A stretch of DNA of 64,000 nucleotides from CANLDA01 sp964021645 (GTDB lineage: Bacteria > Pseudomonadota > Alphaproteobacteria > Rhodobacterales > Rhodobacteraceae): the NCBI GenBank assembly GCA_964021645.1, contig CAXIAD010000001.1:1-64000 (forward strand), read 5' to 3'. The position numbers were made by a program, and so were the translations under genes. Below the pieces are notes generated by a model. The model saw only the letters and a list, made by a program, of their open reading frames with translations. It had not been told where the DNA came from and made no database searches. Below, piece after piece: positions 1 through 8,963 of this stretch (positions are counted from its first letter, which is position 1; each line of letters begins with the position of its first letter).

Positions 1-1052
1 GGTACTTTGCCCGCTTCTGCTCACCGCATTCAGACCAGCCCGTGGACACCGATGCAGCCAGCTACTGGATGCCGGTGGACCAGTATATCGGCGGTATTGA
101 ACACGCGATTCTGCATTTGCTGTATTCACGGTTCTTTGCCCGCGCGATGCAGATCACCGGCCACCTGCCCGAATCCGCAATAGAGCCGTTTGACGCCCTG
201 TTCACCCAAGGCATGGTCACGCATGAAATCTATGAAAACACTGTGCGCAAAACCCCCGAGGGGCGCACGCTGTATCATTACCCTGAACAGGTTGAGTGGA
301 TCGACGGCAATTGCGTTGCCAAAGACACGGGCGATGCCATCAAGGTGACCCCCTCTGCCAAGATGTCGAAATCGAAAAACAACGTCGTGGACCCGATTGC
401 GATCATCAATTCCTATGGCGCAGACACCGCACGCTGGTTTGTTTTGTCCGATTCTCCCCCCGAACGGGATGTGGAATGGACCGCAGCAGGCGCCGAGGCC
501 GCGCATAAACACCTGACTCGCGTTTGGAAGCTATGTGACAAGGTCGCCGCGATGGACCCCGATGCCAAAGGCGAAGGTGACGACGCATTGCTGCGCGAAA
601 TGCACAAGGCGATCCGCGACGTGACACTAGGTGTTGAATCCTTTGGCTTTAACGCGGCTATCGCCAAATTGTATGGCTTTACCAACGCGCTGATCAAATC
701 CAAGGCAAGTGCGGCAACGCAAAAACTGGCCGTCAAAACGCTGGCGCAGTTGATGTCCCCCATGACTCCACATCTGGCCGAGGATGTCTGGGCCCACCAA
801 GGCGGCACCGGCTTGGTCATCAATGCCCCATGGCCGAAGGCGGATGAAGACATGTTGGTTGATGCCAATGTCACCTTGCCGATCCAAATCAACGGCAAAC
901 GGCGTGCGGAAATCAGCGTACCTGCGGATATGTCAAAGGAAGAGGTTGAAAAACTTGTCCTCGCGCACGAAGCTGTCATTCGTGTGTTGGATGGGGCCCA
1001 ACCCAAGAAATTGATCGTTGTCCCCGGTCGGATTGTGAATGTCGTTGTATAA
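1..1052 (+). CDS. leuS: Leucyl-tRNA synthetase, C-terminal part (5' end outside window)
   Basis: Charges tRNA-Leu with leucine in the cytosol. The frame is open from base 3 and has no start inside the window, so only about the last 350 residues are seen. They begin in the catalytic core with MPVDQYIGGIEHAILHLLY, a hallmark of class I LeuRS. The KMSKS loop follows (AKMSKSKNN, bases about 357-383), then the helical anticodon-binding domain (MSPMTPHLAEDVW) and the small C-terminal domain ending in PGRIVNVVV. The stop overlaps the start of lptE by 14 bases. The order leuS-lptE-holA is common in alphaproteobacteria and supports one transcript. Nothing unusual is visible apart from the window-edge truncation. 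Confidence 0.97.
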   Translation, partial: YFARFCSPHSDQPVDTDAASYWMPVDQYIGGIEHAILHLLYSRFFARAMQITGHLPESAIEPFDALFTQGMVTHEIYENTVRKTPEGRTLYHYPEQVEWIDGNCVAKDTGDAIKVTPSAKMSKSKNNVVDPIAIINSYGADTARWFVLSDSPPERDVEWTAAGAEAAHKHLTRVWKLCDKVAAMDPDAKGEGDDALLREMHKAIRDVTLGVESFGFNAAIAKLYGFTNALIKSKASAATQKLAVKTLAQLMSPMTPHLAEDVWAHQGGTGLVINAPWPKADEDMLVDANVTLPIQINGKRRAEISVPADMSKEEVEKLVLAHEAVIRVLDGAQPKKLIVVPGRIVNVVV

Positions 1053-1527
1053 TCGCCGAACCCTATTGTTGATGGCTGCTGCCCTTGGGGGCTGCGGCTT
1101 TACCCCGGCCTATGCTCCGCAAGGCGGCGCATCGCGTTTACAAAATCGGGTCTTGGTTGAGGAGCTAACCACCAGCGACGGCTATGTGTTGGTGCGCGAA
1201 TTAGAAACACGGCTAGGACGTGCGCAGGCACCTGCCTATGGCTTGGCAATCTCCCTCACCACCGAAGACGAAGGCATGGCAATCACCACTGACAATGACA
1301 CCACCCGATTTGATGTTATTGGCCGCGCGAAATTTGCGCTACGTGATTTGGCCACCGGGAATGTGTTAACCTCGGGCGAGGTCGAAAGCTTTACCGGCTA
1401 TTCCACCACGGGCACCACTGTCAGCACCTTGGCCGCCGAAAAAGATGCACGCGAACGGTTGATGGTTATCCTATCGGATAAAATCACCATACGCCTGCTC
1501 GCTTTTGCGCCAACCCTTGTGCAATGA
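1039..1527 (+). CDS. lptE: LPS-assembly lipoprotein LptE
   Basis: Outer-membrane lipoprotein that plugs the LptD barrel and helps insert lipopolysaccharide into the outer leaflet. The 162-residue product starts with a short basic segment, a hydrophobic stretch and a lipobox, LGGC, with the lipidated Cys at residue 19. A small LptE-like beta/alpha domain follows. Sequence conservation in this family is low, so the call rests on the lipobox, the length and the position between leuS and holA. The ATG lies inside the leuS 3' end, and the stop overlaps the holA ATG (ATGA), suggesting translational coupling. Confidence 0.85.
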   Translation: MSLYNRRTLLLMAAALGGCGFTPAYAPQGGASRLQNRVLVEELTTSDGYVLVRELETRLGRAQAPAYGLAISLTTEDEGMAITTDNDTTRFDVIGRAKFALRDLATGNVLTSGEVESFTGYSTTGTTVSTLAAEKDARERLMVILSDKITIRLLAFAPTLVQ

Positions 1528-2549
1528 AGCTTTCTCCTCGGGATGCGTCGCGATATTTCTCCAAACCGGACCCTAATCGCACGGGCCTGTTGATTTACGG
1601 TGCCGATGCGATGCGCGTCGCGTTAAAGCGCCAAGAAGTCATTACCGCATTGATCGGCCCCCAAGGCGAAGAGGAAATGCGCCTAACACGCATCCCCGCA
1701 AGCGATTTGCGCAAGGACCCTGCGCAATTGGTGGACGCAATCAAATCCATCAGTTTCTTTCCGGGGCCACGGGTTGCCTTTGTTGAGGATGCCAATGATA
1801 CGGCGGCGGCGGCCATCACTGCGGCCTGCCAAGATTGGGCACCGGGGGATGCGCAAATCATCGTAACGGCCGGTCAGCTCAAGGCAGGCTCCAAGGTGCG
1901 CAAGCTGTTTGAGGGGCATTCCAATGCCTATGCGGTGGGCATCTATAACGATCCCCCCAGCCGCGAAGAGATTGAAGCCGAGTTGGCAAAATCTGGTCTG
2001 ACCAATGTGGAGCGGGACGCGATGGTCGACCTCACCAATCTTAGCCGCGAACTTGGCCCCGGTGATTTCCGGCAAACCGTTGAGAAACTATCGCTATATA
2101 AATGTGGTGATCAATCGCCTGTCACCTCAGAAGATATCGCCAATTGCGCCCCAACTTCGACAGAGGCTGCGCTTGATGATGTTCTAAATATCGTCGCAGA
2201 GGGACGTGCGCAGGATATCGCGCCTGTGATGCGCAAACTACAGGCCCAAGGCACGCAGCCCGTTGGATTATGTATTGGGGCAACCCGACATTTTCGTGCG
2301 CTCTATTCTGCGGCCTCTGATCCCGGAGGGGCAGCGCAGGGGATCGCCCGCATGCGCCCGCCAATTTTCGGGCCACGTCGTGATCGCATGTTGCGCCAAG
2401 CCCAAGGTTGGGGTGCCTCAAAACTGGAACAAGCGCTGACGATCTTAACGGATACAGATTTGAAATTGCGCTCTGCCGGGCAATCGGCCCCGGCGATGGC
2501 GCTGGTCGAACGTGCCTTGCTGCGCCTTGCTATGCTAGGCCGTCGTTAG
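1524..2549 (+). CDS. holA: DNA polymerase III, delta subunit
   Basis: Clamp-loader subunit that opens the beta sliding clamp. The 341-residue length is normal for HolA. The N-terminal AAA-like fold is recognisable (LLIYGADAMRVALKRQEV, residues about 21-38, then FFPGPRVAFVED). The C-terminal collar region has the typical GLCIGATRHFRAL and LEQALTILTDTDLKLRS stretches followed by MALVERALLRLA. The start overlaps the lptE stop by four bases. A hairpin just past the stop probably ends the leuS-lptE-holA transcript. Confidence 0.93.
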   Translation: MKLSPRDASRYFSKPDPNRTGLLIYGADAMRVALKRQEVITALIGPQGEEEMRLTRIPASDLRKDPAQLVDAIKSISFFPGPRVAFVEDANDTAAAAITAACQDWAPGDAQIIVTAGQLKAGSKVRKLFEGHSNAYAVGIYNDPPSREEIEAELAKSGLTNVERDAMVDLTNLSRELGPGDFRQTVEKLSLYKCGDQSPVTSEDIANCAPTSTEAALDDVLNIVAEGRAQDIAPVMRKLQAQGTQPVGLCIGATRHFRALYSAASDPGGAAQGIARMRPPIFGPRRDRMLRQAQGWGASKLEQALTILTDTDLKLRSAGQSAPAMALVERALLRLAMLGRR

Positions 2550-2554
2550 GCGTA

Positions 2555-2580
2555 TCAAAAGGGACCAAAGCCCCTTTTGA
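2555..2580. terminator. Hairpin between convergent holA and the GFA-type gene
   Basis: Perfect 9-bp inverted repeat, TCAAAAGGG / CCCTTTTGA, with an 8-base loop. It sits between the holA stop and the stop of the opposing gene at 2595, so it could terminate transcription from both sides. The T run is only four bases and is part of the stem, so efficiency is uncertain. Confidence 0.55.
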
Positions 2581-2594
2581 CTGTTCAATAGGTA

Positions 2595-3023
2595 TCACTC
2601 TGGCGGGGCATATAGCGCGAAAACCTCGGCTCCGGTCATTGTGGCGTGATCCCCTGCAAACGCGAACCCATCTGGTTTTTCGTCGACAAAAATCTCGGCA
2701 GTCAGGGGCACTCCGCTCGCATCGTCCAATGTTCCCATTCCGACATGACAGGTGCCTTGATGTGGTCCGGGCGCTGTCACCCGATAAAACAAGCTACTGC
2801 CACAAGATGTGCAAAACGCGCGTTCTGCCCAATCAGAGCTTTTGTAGAGACCAAGGTTCTCCTCGCTCTCGAGTGTCAGATTTCCAGCCGAAACAGCCAT
2901 GCCCATATAGACACCACCGCTCCATTTTCGGCACATATTACAGTGACAGGCACCCGTTTCCTGCGGTTTTTCAGAGATAGAATATCGAACGCCACCACAA
3001 AGGCAGCCACCAGTTACAGACAT
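2595..3023 (-). CDS. GFA-family (Mss4-fold) zinc protein
   Basis: A 142-residue member of the family named after glutathione-dependent formaldehyde-activating enzyme, a Mss4-like beta fold with structural and active-site zinc. Visible zinc ligands are C-L-C at residues 7-9, CHCNMC at 26-31 and FCTSCGSS in the middle. Most bacterial members have no proven activity. A glutathione- or thiol-adduct role is possible, but the formaldehyde reaction itself has been disputed for the family. The gene is convergent with holA and stands alone. Confidence 0.82.
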   Translation of the reverse strand: MSVTGGCLCGGVRYSISEKPQETGACHCNMCRKWSGGVYMGMAVSAGNLTLESEENLGLYKSSDWAERAFCTSCGSSLFYRVTAPGPHQGTCHVGMGTLDDASGVPLTAEIFVDEKPDGFAFAGDHATMTGAEVFALYAPPE

Positions 3024-3193
3024 AGGATAATTCCTTTTGTTACGATTCTTTGTCTGCTGCTAACCTATCAATCCCTCATGCCAATTATTGTCAGCAGGTA
3101 TTGAAGAGTCACAGAATTTTCACCCGACAAATAGTGGATACTTGAACTCTGGAACTTGGTGTCTGGAGGCGCTGTTGGTGTTGATGATGTATT

Positions 3194-3219
3194 AGGAGGT
3201 TTCGCCGCGAAACCCCTCC
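3194..3219 (-). terminator. Possible terminator hairpin after the flavoprotein gene
   Basis: Imperfect inverted repeat around GGTTTCG / CGAAACC, extended by GGAG / CTCC with a bulge, about 20 bases past the stop of the minus-strand gene at 3241. There is no strong T tract on either side. The rest of the roughly 215-base gap between 3024 and 3240 shows no gene or other clear signal. Confidence 0.35.
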
Positions 3220-3240
3220 AATCCCAGGTGTCAGTGGGGT

Positions 3241-4395
3241 TTACCCTAGAAAACGCAGTGCGCCCTGACCAGCCCAAGCCCCAGTGGCAAGGCAAGCCGT
3301 CATCAAATACCCTCCGGTTGGGGCTTCCCAATCCAGCATTTCACCGGCGGCAAACACACCGGGCATATCCCGCAACATCAGATTTTGATCCAAGGCATCA
3401 AACCGGATGCCACCCGCCGTTGAAATCGCCTGTCCGATTGGGCGTGGTCCCGTGTGCGCAACTGGTAAACTCTTGATCATAAGTGATAAATCATCAGGAA
3501 ATGGGCGTGCGAATTCCATCAACAATGCCTGCTTCACGGGGCTAAGCTTTAGCGTTTTACGCAGAAAATTCGCCATGCTCATCTTGCCCCTAGGGCGCGC
3601 TAAACGGGCACGAACATCCTCGATCGACACATCCGGCATCAGATCAAGCAACAGGGGCTGTCCTTCGCGTAATGCGCGGGACACGGCATATATGCCACCG
3701 CCCTCAAGACCTTGATTTGAAACGATGAATTCGGCACGCTCCCGCTGTGATCCGGCGCAAAGCGTGACCCCTTTGACGGGGGCGCCAAAATGTTTGGCCA
3801 TATGCGAGGACCAATTCACGCTAAACCCCATATTGGCTGGTTCAAAAGGGGTGGTAGGGACATCGAGAAAATCGGCCCATGCACCATCAGACCCCAATCG
3901 CGCCCAGCTTGCGCCACCACAGGCCAATACCGTCACACGCGGTTTTTCAACTACATGACCCGCTGGCGTGTCAAAATGAAAGCCATCGTCAATACCTGTC
4001 CAGCGCCAGCGCGTTTTAAAGGTCACGCCCTGCTCAGACAGGCGTGCAAGCCACGCGCGCAAAAGCGGTGAGGCCTTCATCGTGCGGGGGAAAACGCGAC
4101 CTGATGAGCCGGTGAACACCTCTTGGCCCAATGACTGCGCCCATGCGCTGACCTCTGCCGGGCCAAAGCCCGTTAGAATGTCACGTAAGAACGGCGTCGC
4201 CTCGGTGTAGCCCTCAAGAAAGGTTTCAAAGGGCTCTTCCTTGGTCAGGTTCAACCCGGATTTCCCAGCCATCAAGAGCTTGCGCCCGAGGGTGGGTTTT
4301 GCATCCGCAATTTGGACTGACAGGCCTGCTGCCGACAGCTTTTCTGCGGCCATCAGACCCGCCGGGCCGCCGCCAATAACTAATGCGTCCATCAT
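3241..4395 (-). CDS. HI0933/TIGR03862-type FAD-binding flavoprotein
   Basis: A 384-residue predicted NAD(P)/FAD-dependent oxidoreductase of the HI0933-like family. The N-terminal dinucleotide fold (VIGGGPAGLMAAEKLSAAG, residues about 6-24) is followed by GRKLLMAGKSGLNLT, characteristic of this group. The C-terminal FAD loop is GVFAAGEMLDWEAPTGGY. Substrate and pathway are unknown for close members. The ATG overlaps the stop of the upstream MscS-type gene (ATGA), so the two are probably co-transcribed. Confidence 0.85.
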   Translation of the reverse strand: MMDALVIGGGPAGLMAAEKLSAAGLSVQIADAKPTLGRKLLMAGKSGLNLTKEEPFETFLEGYTEATPFLRDILTGFGPAEVSAWAQSLGQEVFTGSSGRVFPRTMKASPLLRAWLARLSEQGVTFKTRWRWTGIDDGFHFDTPAGHVVEKPRVTVLACGGASWARLGSDGAWADFLDVPTTPFEPANMGFSVNWSSHMAKHFGAPVKGVTLCAGSQRERAEFIVSNQGLEGGGIYAVSRALREGQPLLLDLMPDVSIEDVRARLARPRGKMSMANFLRKTLKLSPVKQALLMEFARPFPDDLSLMIKSLPVAHTGPRPIGQAISTAGGIRFDALDQNLMLRDMPGVFAAGEMLDWEAPTGGYLMTACLATGAWAGQGALRFLG

Positions 4396-5768
4396 TTAAC
4401 CCGCGTCGTAAGCGGCCCCTTGAATTCGATTGTGCGATGTGGATACGGGATTTGAATATCGTTTTCTTTCAAGGCGTTCCAAGTTAGAAACCGCCCATGC
4501 GATGTGTATTTGTTTTTGCCGTCGTCGATGCCGTTCACCCAGAATTCGACGGCAAAATCAATGCCACTGTCGCCAAATCCCCGCAACTCGCAATCTGGCG
4601 GATAGGGTGCATCCAATACCTCGGCATGCTTTGCCACGGCGGCCTCAACGATGGCAGGCACAAGATTGATATCGGTATCATAGCTGACCGAAAATGGGGC
4701 CTCATAGCGATTGGCAGAGCCGCTATCGGAGTAATTCACGACCCGTGTGGTGATGAAATCCTCATTCGGGACAACGATCCAGCGGCCATCATATGTCTCT
4801 AATATCATCGCGCGGGCGGTGGTTTTGACAATGGTTCCCGCCTCGCCGCCATCCAGCTCGACGAAATCGCCAACGGTCGCCTGGCCCTCTAACAAAAGGA
4901 TAATGCCAGAGATAAAGTTGGCCGCGATCTTTTGCAGACCAAAACCAAGCCCAACGCCAATCGCGCCCCCGAGAACGGCGAGCGAGGTGAGCGATATCCC
5001 CATGATGTTCATCATCAACAGGAATGCGACGCCAAAAATCCCGATTTCCGCAGCCTTGGCTGACAGCTCGCGCATGGCGGGACGCATCTCTTGTTGGTTT
5101 TTGATAAAGGAGGACGATTGATCGTTCGACCAGCGCCCGAGCCAGAAGATCACGCCGCCCACGACGGCAAAACGGATCAAAAATAACAGAGAAAATGACA
5201 GGTTGCCTAGTGGCACAACCGTCGCGTCCAGTTTGACCATAACAAATTCTAGCAGGCCCAGCGCGTAGATCGCTGCAACCGGAATGAGTAAGAATTTACC
5301 CAATACCTTGAGCAGAGGGTCTTGGATGATTTCCCGAACCAGGATGCGCACCGCAAGAAACAGAAACACCCGCTTACCAAATGCGATGACCGCGCCAGAC
5401 CCGAATATGGAGCGCGTTACCGTTTCGCCCAAGCCCGTGAACGCATAGGCCAGCAGGGGCAGCAATAAAGGGATGAATATCAGAATGAACCGCCGCGATT
5501 TGGCGACGATATGGGTTTGCGCATCAGGCGGGTTCAGCCATTTGGTGAGCAACGGTTGCATGCGCCGACTAATTAGAACCGCCGCCACATAGGCGAGAAT
5601 CAACAGGCCGAATTGCGACCACGCGGCCGGGCTTAGGAGCCAGCCTTGGGCGATATCCCAACCTTGCAAAGCATAGGCAGCCGCTTTTTGAATAATCTCT
5701 GGCTGATCTTCCACGCGCACACCCTCGTAAAACTGATTACTTGCTGCAATCTCTTGCCTGTTTGGCAA
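4392..5768 (-). CDS. MscS-family mechanosensitive channel
   Basis: Inner-membrane channel that releases solutes on hypo-osmotic shock. The 458-residue protein has about five N-terminal membrane segments (residues about 50-270). The MscS pore helix and beta domain follow (GVGLGFGLQKIAANFISG, then VGDFVELDGGEAGTI and VVPNEDFITTRVVNYS), and an alpha/beta C-terminal domain ends the protein. The start is TTG at 5768 with GAGG five bases upstream; there is no nearby ATG in frame. It is coupled to the downstream flavoprotein gene by a four-base overlap. Confidence 0.9.
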   Translation of the reverse strand: MPNRQEIAASNQFYEGVRVEDQPEIIQKAAAYALQGWDIAQGWLLSPAAWSQFGLLILAYVAAVLISRRMQPLLTKWLNPPDAQTHIVAKSRRFILIFIPLLLPLLAYAFTGLGETVTRSIFGSGAVIAFGKRVFLFLAVRILVREIIQDPLLKVLGKFLLIPVAAIYALGLLEFVMVKLDATVVPLGNLSFSLLFLIRFAVVGGVIFWLGRWSNDQSSSFIKNQQEMRPAMRELSAKAAEIGIFGVAFLLMMNIMGISLTSLAVLGGAIGVGLGFGLQKIAANFISGIILLLEGQATVGDFVELDGGEAGTIVKTTARAMILETYDGRWIVVPNEDFITTRVVNYSDSGSANRYEAPFSVSYDTDINLVPAIVEAAVAKHAEVLDAPYPPDCELRGFGDSGIDFAVEFWVNGIDDGKNKYTSHGRFLTWNALKENDIQIPYPHRTIEFKGPLTTRVK

Positions 5769-5839
5769 GCAAACCTCAAGAGAAAGCGGTATTTATGGTA
5801 TGATCCACAGCCCCATTTGCCCCGTCATAAGCCGGCCCA

Positions 5840-6457
5840 TTACTCTATCGTGCAAAGACGTTTGATGCCTGTTGCGATTTCCGGTGCGGCGGCAAGCGTG
5901 TCATTTGCGATATCAAAGGCGGCGGTCATCAGATTTTCAGGCTCTATGATCCGGTCCACCAGTCCGAATTGCAGGGCCTCATCCGATTGAATTTTTTGCC
6001 CCCCCATGAGAATCAATTTGGTACGTGCCGGGCCAATAAGCTGTGCCATGCGTTTTGGATCAGACGGTTGAGGCAGAAAGCCCAGCTTCATCACCGGATA
6101 AAAGAATTTGGCGTTGGGGACGCAAAGCCGGATATCGCAGGCCAAAGCCATGCCCATCGCCCCACCAGCCAAGGTGCCGTTAAGGGCCGCAATCGTCAGA
6201 CCCGGAAGCGCCGCAACGGCGGTTGATAGCCGCTCCCACACGTCACTAACGGCAAGCCCCGCTCTGGCCTCATCCAGATCAGCCCCCGCAGAGAAAACCT
6301 TGCCCTCGCCGGTAATGATCAAGGCGCGGGCGGTTGTTGCTGATTCGGCGATCTCGGTCAATTCGCGCAACATTTCCGCGGTCAAAGAGTTCGCCTTGTC
6401 CGGCCGGTTTATCGTCACAACCCACAGGTCATCAGGTTTTTTATCTAGAGAAATCAA
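5840..6457 (-). CDS. Enoyl-CoA hydratase/isomerase family protein, short and lacking a catalytic Glu
   Basis: Crotonase-fold protein of 205 residues, shorter than the usual 255-265. The two oxyanion-hole segments are present (FSAGADLDEA and NGTLAGGAMGMALACD). Where classical hydratases have PE with the first catalytic Glu, this protein has YPVMKLGFLPQP, so that Glu is missing. The GGTQRL segment is also replaced (SDPKRM), and the C-terminal trimerisation helices look shortened. True hydratase activity is therefore doubtful; an isomerase, hydrolase or other CoA-binding role is possible. Its ATG overlaps the stop of the upstream SDR gene. Confidence 0.8.
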   Translation of the reverse strand: MISLDKKPDDLWVVTINRPDKANSLTAEMLRELTEIAESATTARALIITGEGKVFSAGADLDEARAGLAVSDVWERLSTAVAALPGLTIAALNGTLAGGAMGMALACDIRLCVPNAKFFYPVMKLGFLPQPSDPKRMAQLIGPARTKLILMGGQKIQSDEALQFGLVDRIIEPENLMTAAFDIANDTLAAAPEIATGIKRLCTIE

Positions 6458-7206
6458 ATCAAACCCACCATTTTGCGAATATCCTCATCCCGGAGCGAAA
6501 TTTCTTCGCCTAGCCATGGATCGGCTGCCTCACTGCACATCCAGACCAATGTGCGCGCAGGCCAATCGGCGGGCACATGCACCTCCCAGTCAAGTTGGCT
6601 GATGGGATTAATGCCGCTTGCCTTGATCTCTCGTTGCATCTGGGTGGCGACAGTGCCGGGTGACAGGCTGATTGCGCGAATGCCTTTGTCGCGCGCTTCC
6701 TTGTCGGCGCATTTGGTCAGCATCAAGGCCCCTGCCTTGGAAGCGCAATACTGACTCCATGCCTCAACCGGGCCATGGGCGGCACCTGACCCGATGGTCA
6801 AAATGGTCCCGCCGCCTTGTGCGATCATCTCCGGCAAGGCTGCGCGCATGCCGTTAAAGACGCCCTTTAGATTGATATCAATAACCTGCCCCCATGCCTC
6901 GGGGTCGGCCTCTGCAAGGTGTGAAATCGGTTCGATGATGCCTGCGTTATTTACCAACACATCCAACGTGCCAAACCGTTCAATGCTACGCGCAACCGCC
7001 TGTGCAACCTGCTGGTAATCACTTACGTCACAGCCAATCGCCATCGCCTTTTCGCCAAGGCTTTCGGCCAATTCGGTGATCGCCGCATTGCTGCGCGCCA
7101 GCAAAACAACATTAGCCCCGGCCGCAGCGAACTCCTTTGCTGCATTTTCACCAATTCCCCGGCTGGCCCCGGTGATCAGAACAGTTTTCCCATTCAGGTT
7201 CATCAT
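6454..7206 (-). CDS. Short-chain dehydrogenase/reductase
   Basis: NAD(P)-dependent SDR of about 250 residues. It shows the cofactor motif TGASRGIG near the N terminus, the NNAG motif (LVNNAGI) and the catalytic Ser with YCASK. The frame is open further upstream, but ATG at 7206, with GGAG seven bases before it, gives the normal SDR start (MMNLNGKTVLITG); ATG 7203 is an alternative. The stop overlaps the start of the crotonase-family gene, suggesting a two-gene fatty-acid or CoA-related operon. Substrate unknown. Confidence 0.88.
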   Translation of the reverse strand: MMNLNGKTVLITGASRGIGENAAKEFAAAGANVVLLARSNAAITELAESLGEKAMAIGCDVSDYQQVAQAVARSIERFGTLDVLVNNAGIIEPISHLAEADPEAWGQVIDINLKGVFNGMRAALPEMIAQGGGTILTIGSGAAHGPVEAWSQYCASKAGALMLTKCADKEARDKGIRAISLSPGTVATQMQREIKASGINPISQLDWEVHVPADWPARTLVWMCSEAADPWLGEEISLRDEDIRKMVGLI

Positions 7207-7352
7207 ATTGCAGCTCCATTTAGCGATGCCATCTATATCTTGTCTATCAGTGGTAACCCGCCCACAGGACAGGGTCCATATTTCCCTACTTGACCCTCTC
7301 ATGACATCAGCAGAAGCTATAGCCAAATTTTTTGAAGAACAAAGGGTTCGTT

Positions 7353-8855
7353 ATGATGAGCGCGAGAGCATATTTTGGAACGACTGCCGCGATTGCGGCC
7401 CTGTCTGCAAGCAGCGTTTTTGCTGATGTGACTAATCAGCAAGTTTGGACTGATTGGCACGATTACATGGCTGATTTTGGCTATAAAGTTTCCGCGACCG
7501 AAGCCACAAGCGGCGATACGCTGACAATCGGTGATCTAAGCGTGAGCATGGACATCCCGGAAGAAGACGGGTCTATCACGATCTCTGTGGGCGAAGTTAC
7601 CTTTACCAATCAGAACGATGGCACCGTTGCAATTGGGATGCCTGCTGATTTCCCCGTACATTTTGTTGTCGATGCGAAAGAAGACGCCACGGCGACCCTA
7701 AATTGGACCAGCAAAGGGCTTTCGATGATCGCGTCGGGTGACACCGACCAGATTACATACACCTATTCTGCTAGCATGATGGGGCTATCGCTGGCTGATC
7801 TCGAAGTAGATGGGGAGCCTTTTGACTCCGCAGTGATGGAACTGGTTGCGAACAATTATTCGGCACGCTCCACGATGTCTAATGGCACCTTGCGGACAAT
7901 GGAGCAAAAATCTGAGGCGGAAAACCTGTCGCTTCATCTTGGCTTTGTTGACCCTGCGAGTGGCGACAACATGACCTTCAAAATCGACACCACCAAATTG
8001 GCATTCGAAGGCGGCGCGCGGATTCCTACCGGGCTAGACTCCGAAGATCCTTTGGAAATGTTTCAGGCTGGTTTCGGGTTTGCAGGAACATTCCAACACT
8101 CTGGATCAGAGGGCGAACTCTCTGGGGTTGCCGACGGATCACCCTTCAATCTGACCTTTGCCTCCGCTGCGTCCGATTGGAACATGGCGATGGATTCAGA
8201 CAAGTTTGACTATAGCGGGCTTGTTTCTGATATCGCCATCAGCGCCTTTGGGAGTGAACTGCCGTTCCCTGTTTCTATGAACGCTGCACAGCTGGGATTT
8301 GGCATGCTGATGCCGTTGGCGAAAGCTGATGAGCATCAGGATTTTGGTTTCAACATGCATCTTGGCGATCTCGAAGTGGCCGATATCCTGTGGGATATTT
8401 TTGACCCTGCGAAAGTCCTGCCACGTGATCCTGCGACGCTTACGCTTGATCTATCTGGCAAAACCAAAGTGCTGCTGGATCTTATGAGCCCAGAAGCCGA
8501 AGAGACCGACGATTTCCCAGGTGAGTTGCATGCGCTGACACTGAACAAGATGTTGCTGCAAGTGGCTGGTGCCAAGCTTTCGGGCGATGGGGATTTCACA
8601 TTCGACAACTCTGACCTTGTCAGCTTTGACGGAATGCCTCGGCCGACTGGTGCGGTTGATTTGAACCTGATGGGTGGCAACGGATTGTTGGACAAGCTGG
8701 TTCAAATGGGATTGATCCCGGATGATCAAGCAATGGGCGCGCGCATGATGATGGGGCTGTTTGCGGTTCCCGGTGCAGGCGAAGACGAATTGAATTCGAA
8801 GATCGAATTCAACGAAGAGGGCCATGTTTTAGCAAACGGTCAGCGTATCCAATAA
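7353..8855 (+). CDS. DUF2125 family exported protein
   Basis: Predicted periplasmic protein of about 500 residues belonging to DUF2125, a family known mainly from alphaproteobacteria and of unknown function. ATG at 7353 is chosen because AAAGGG lies six bases upstream. An in-frame TTG at 7332 has no such site. The N terminus is a signal peptide (MMSARAYFGTTAAIAAL, cleavage near VFA-DV). The rest is acidic and beta-rich without membrane segments. It is divergent from the SDR gene, so promoters for both should lie in 7207-7352. A terminator follows. Confidence 0.82.
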   Translation: MMSARAYFGTTAAIAALSASSVFADVTNQQVWTDWHDYMADFGYKVSATEATSGDTLTIGDLSVSMDIPEEDGSITISVGEVTFTNQNDGTVAIGMPADFPVHFVVDAKEDATATLNWTSKGLSMIASGDTDQITYTYSASMMGLSLADLEVDGEPFDSAVMELVANNYSARSTMSNGTLRTMEQKSEAENLSLHLGFVDPASGDNMTFKIDTTKLAFEGGARIPTGLDSEDPLEMFQAGFGFAGTFQHSGSEGELSGVADGSPFNLTFASAASDWNMAMDSDKFDYSGLVSDIAISAFGSELPFPVSMNAAQLGFGMLMPLAKADEHQDFGFNMHLGDLEVADILWDIFDPAKVLPRDPATLTLDLSGKTKVLLDLMSPEAEETDDFPGELHALTLNKMLLQVAGAKLSGDGDFTFDNSDLVSFDGMPRPTGAVDLNLMGGNGLLDKLVQMGLIPDDQAMGARMMMGLFAVPGAGEDELNSKIEFNEEGHVLANGQRIQ

Positions 8856-8873
8856 CGCGATTTACAATATAGG

Positions 8874-8901
8874 AAGGGGCTGCTTTCGGGCGGCCCTTTT
8901 T
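8874..8901 (+). terminator. Rho-independent terminator after the DUF2125 gene
   Basis: GC-rich hairpin (AAGGG, bulged G, CTGC paired with GCGGCCCTT, loop TTTCGG) followed by a run of T, 19 bases past the stop. It is the clearest intrinsic terminator on the plus strand in this window. Confidence 0.75.
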
Positions 8902-8963
8902 CATGTGCACTTGCACCCTGCCCCGCCTAGGTTTACCTCAATGGTTAGAACAATGGGGACCAC

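Noticed and set aside
3068..3331. Minus-strand 87-codon frame covering the gap after the flavoprotein gene
   Set aside because: Overlaps the real flavoprotein in another frame, has no domain and spans a hairpin; read as noncoding.
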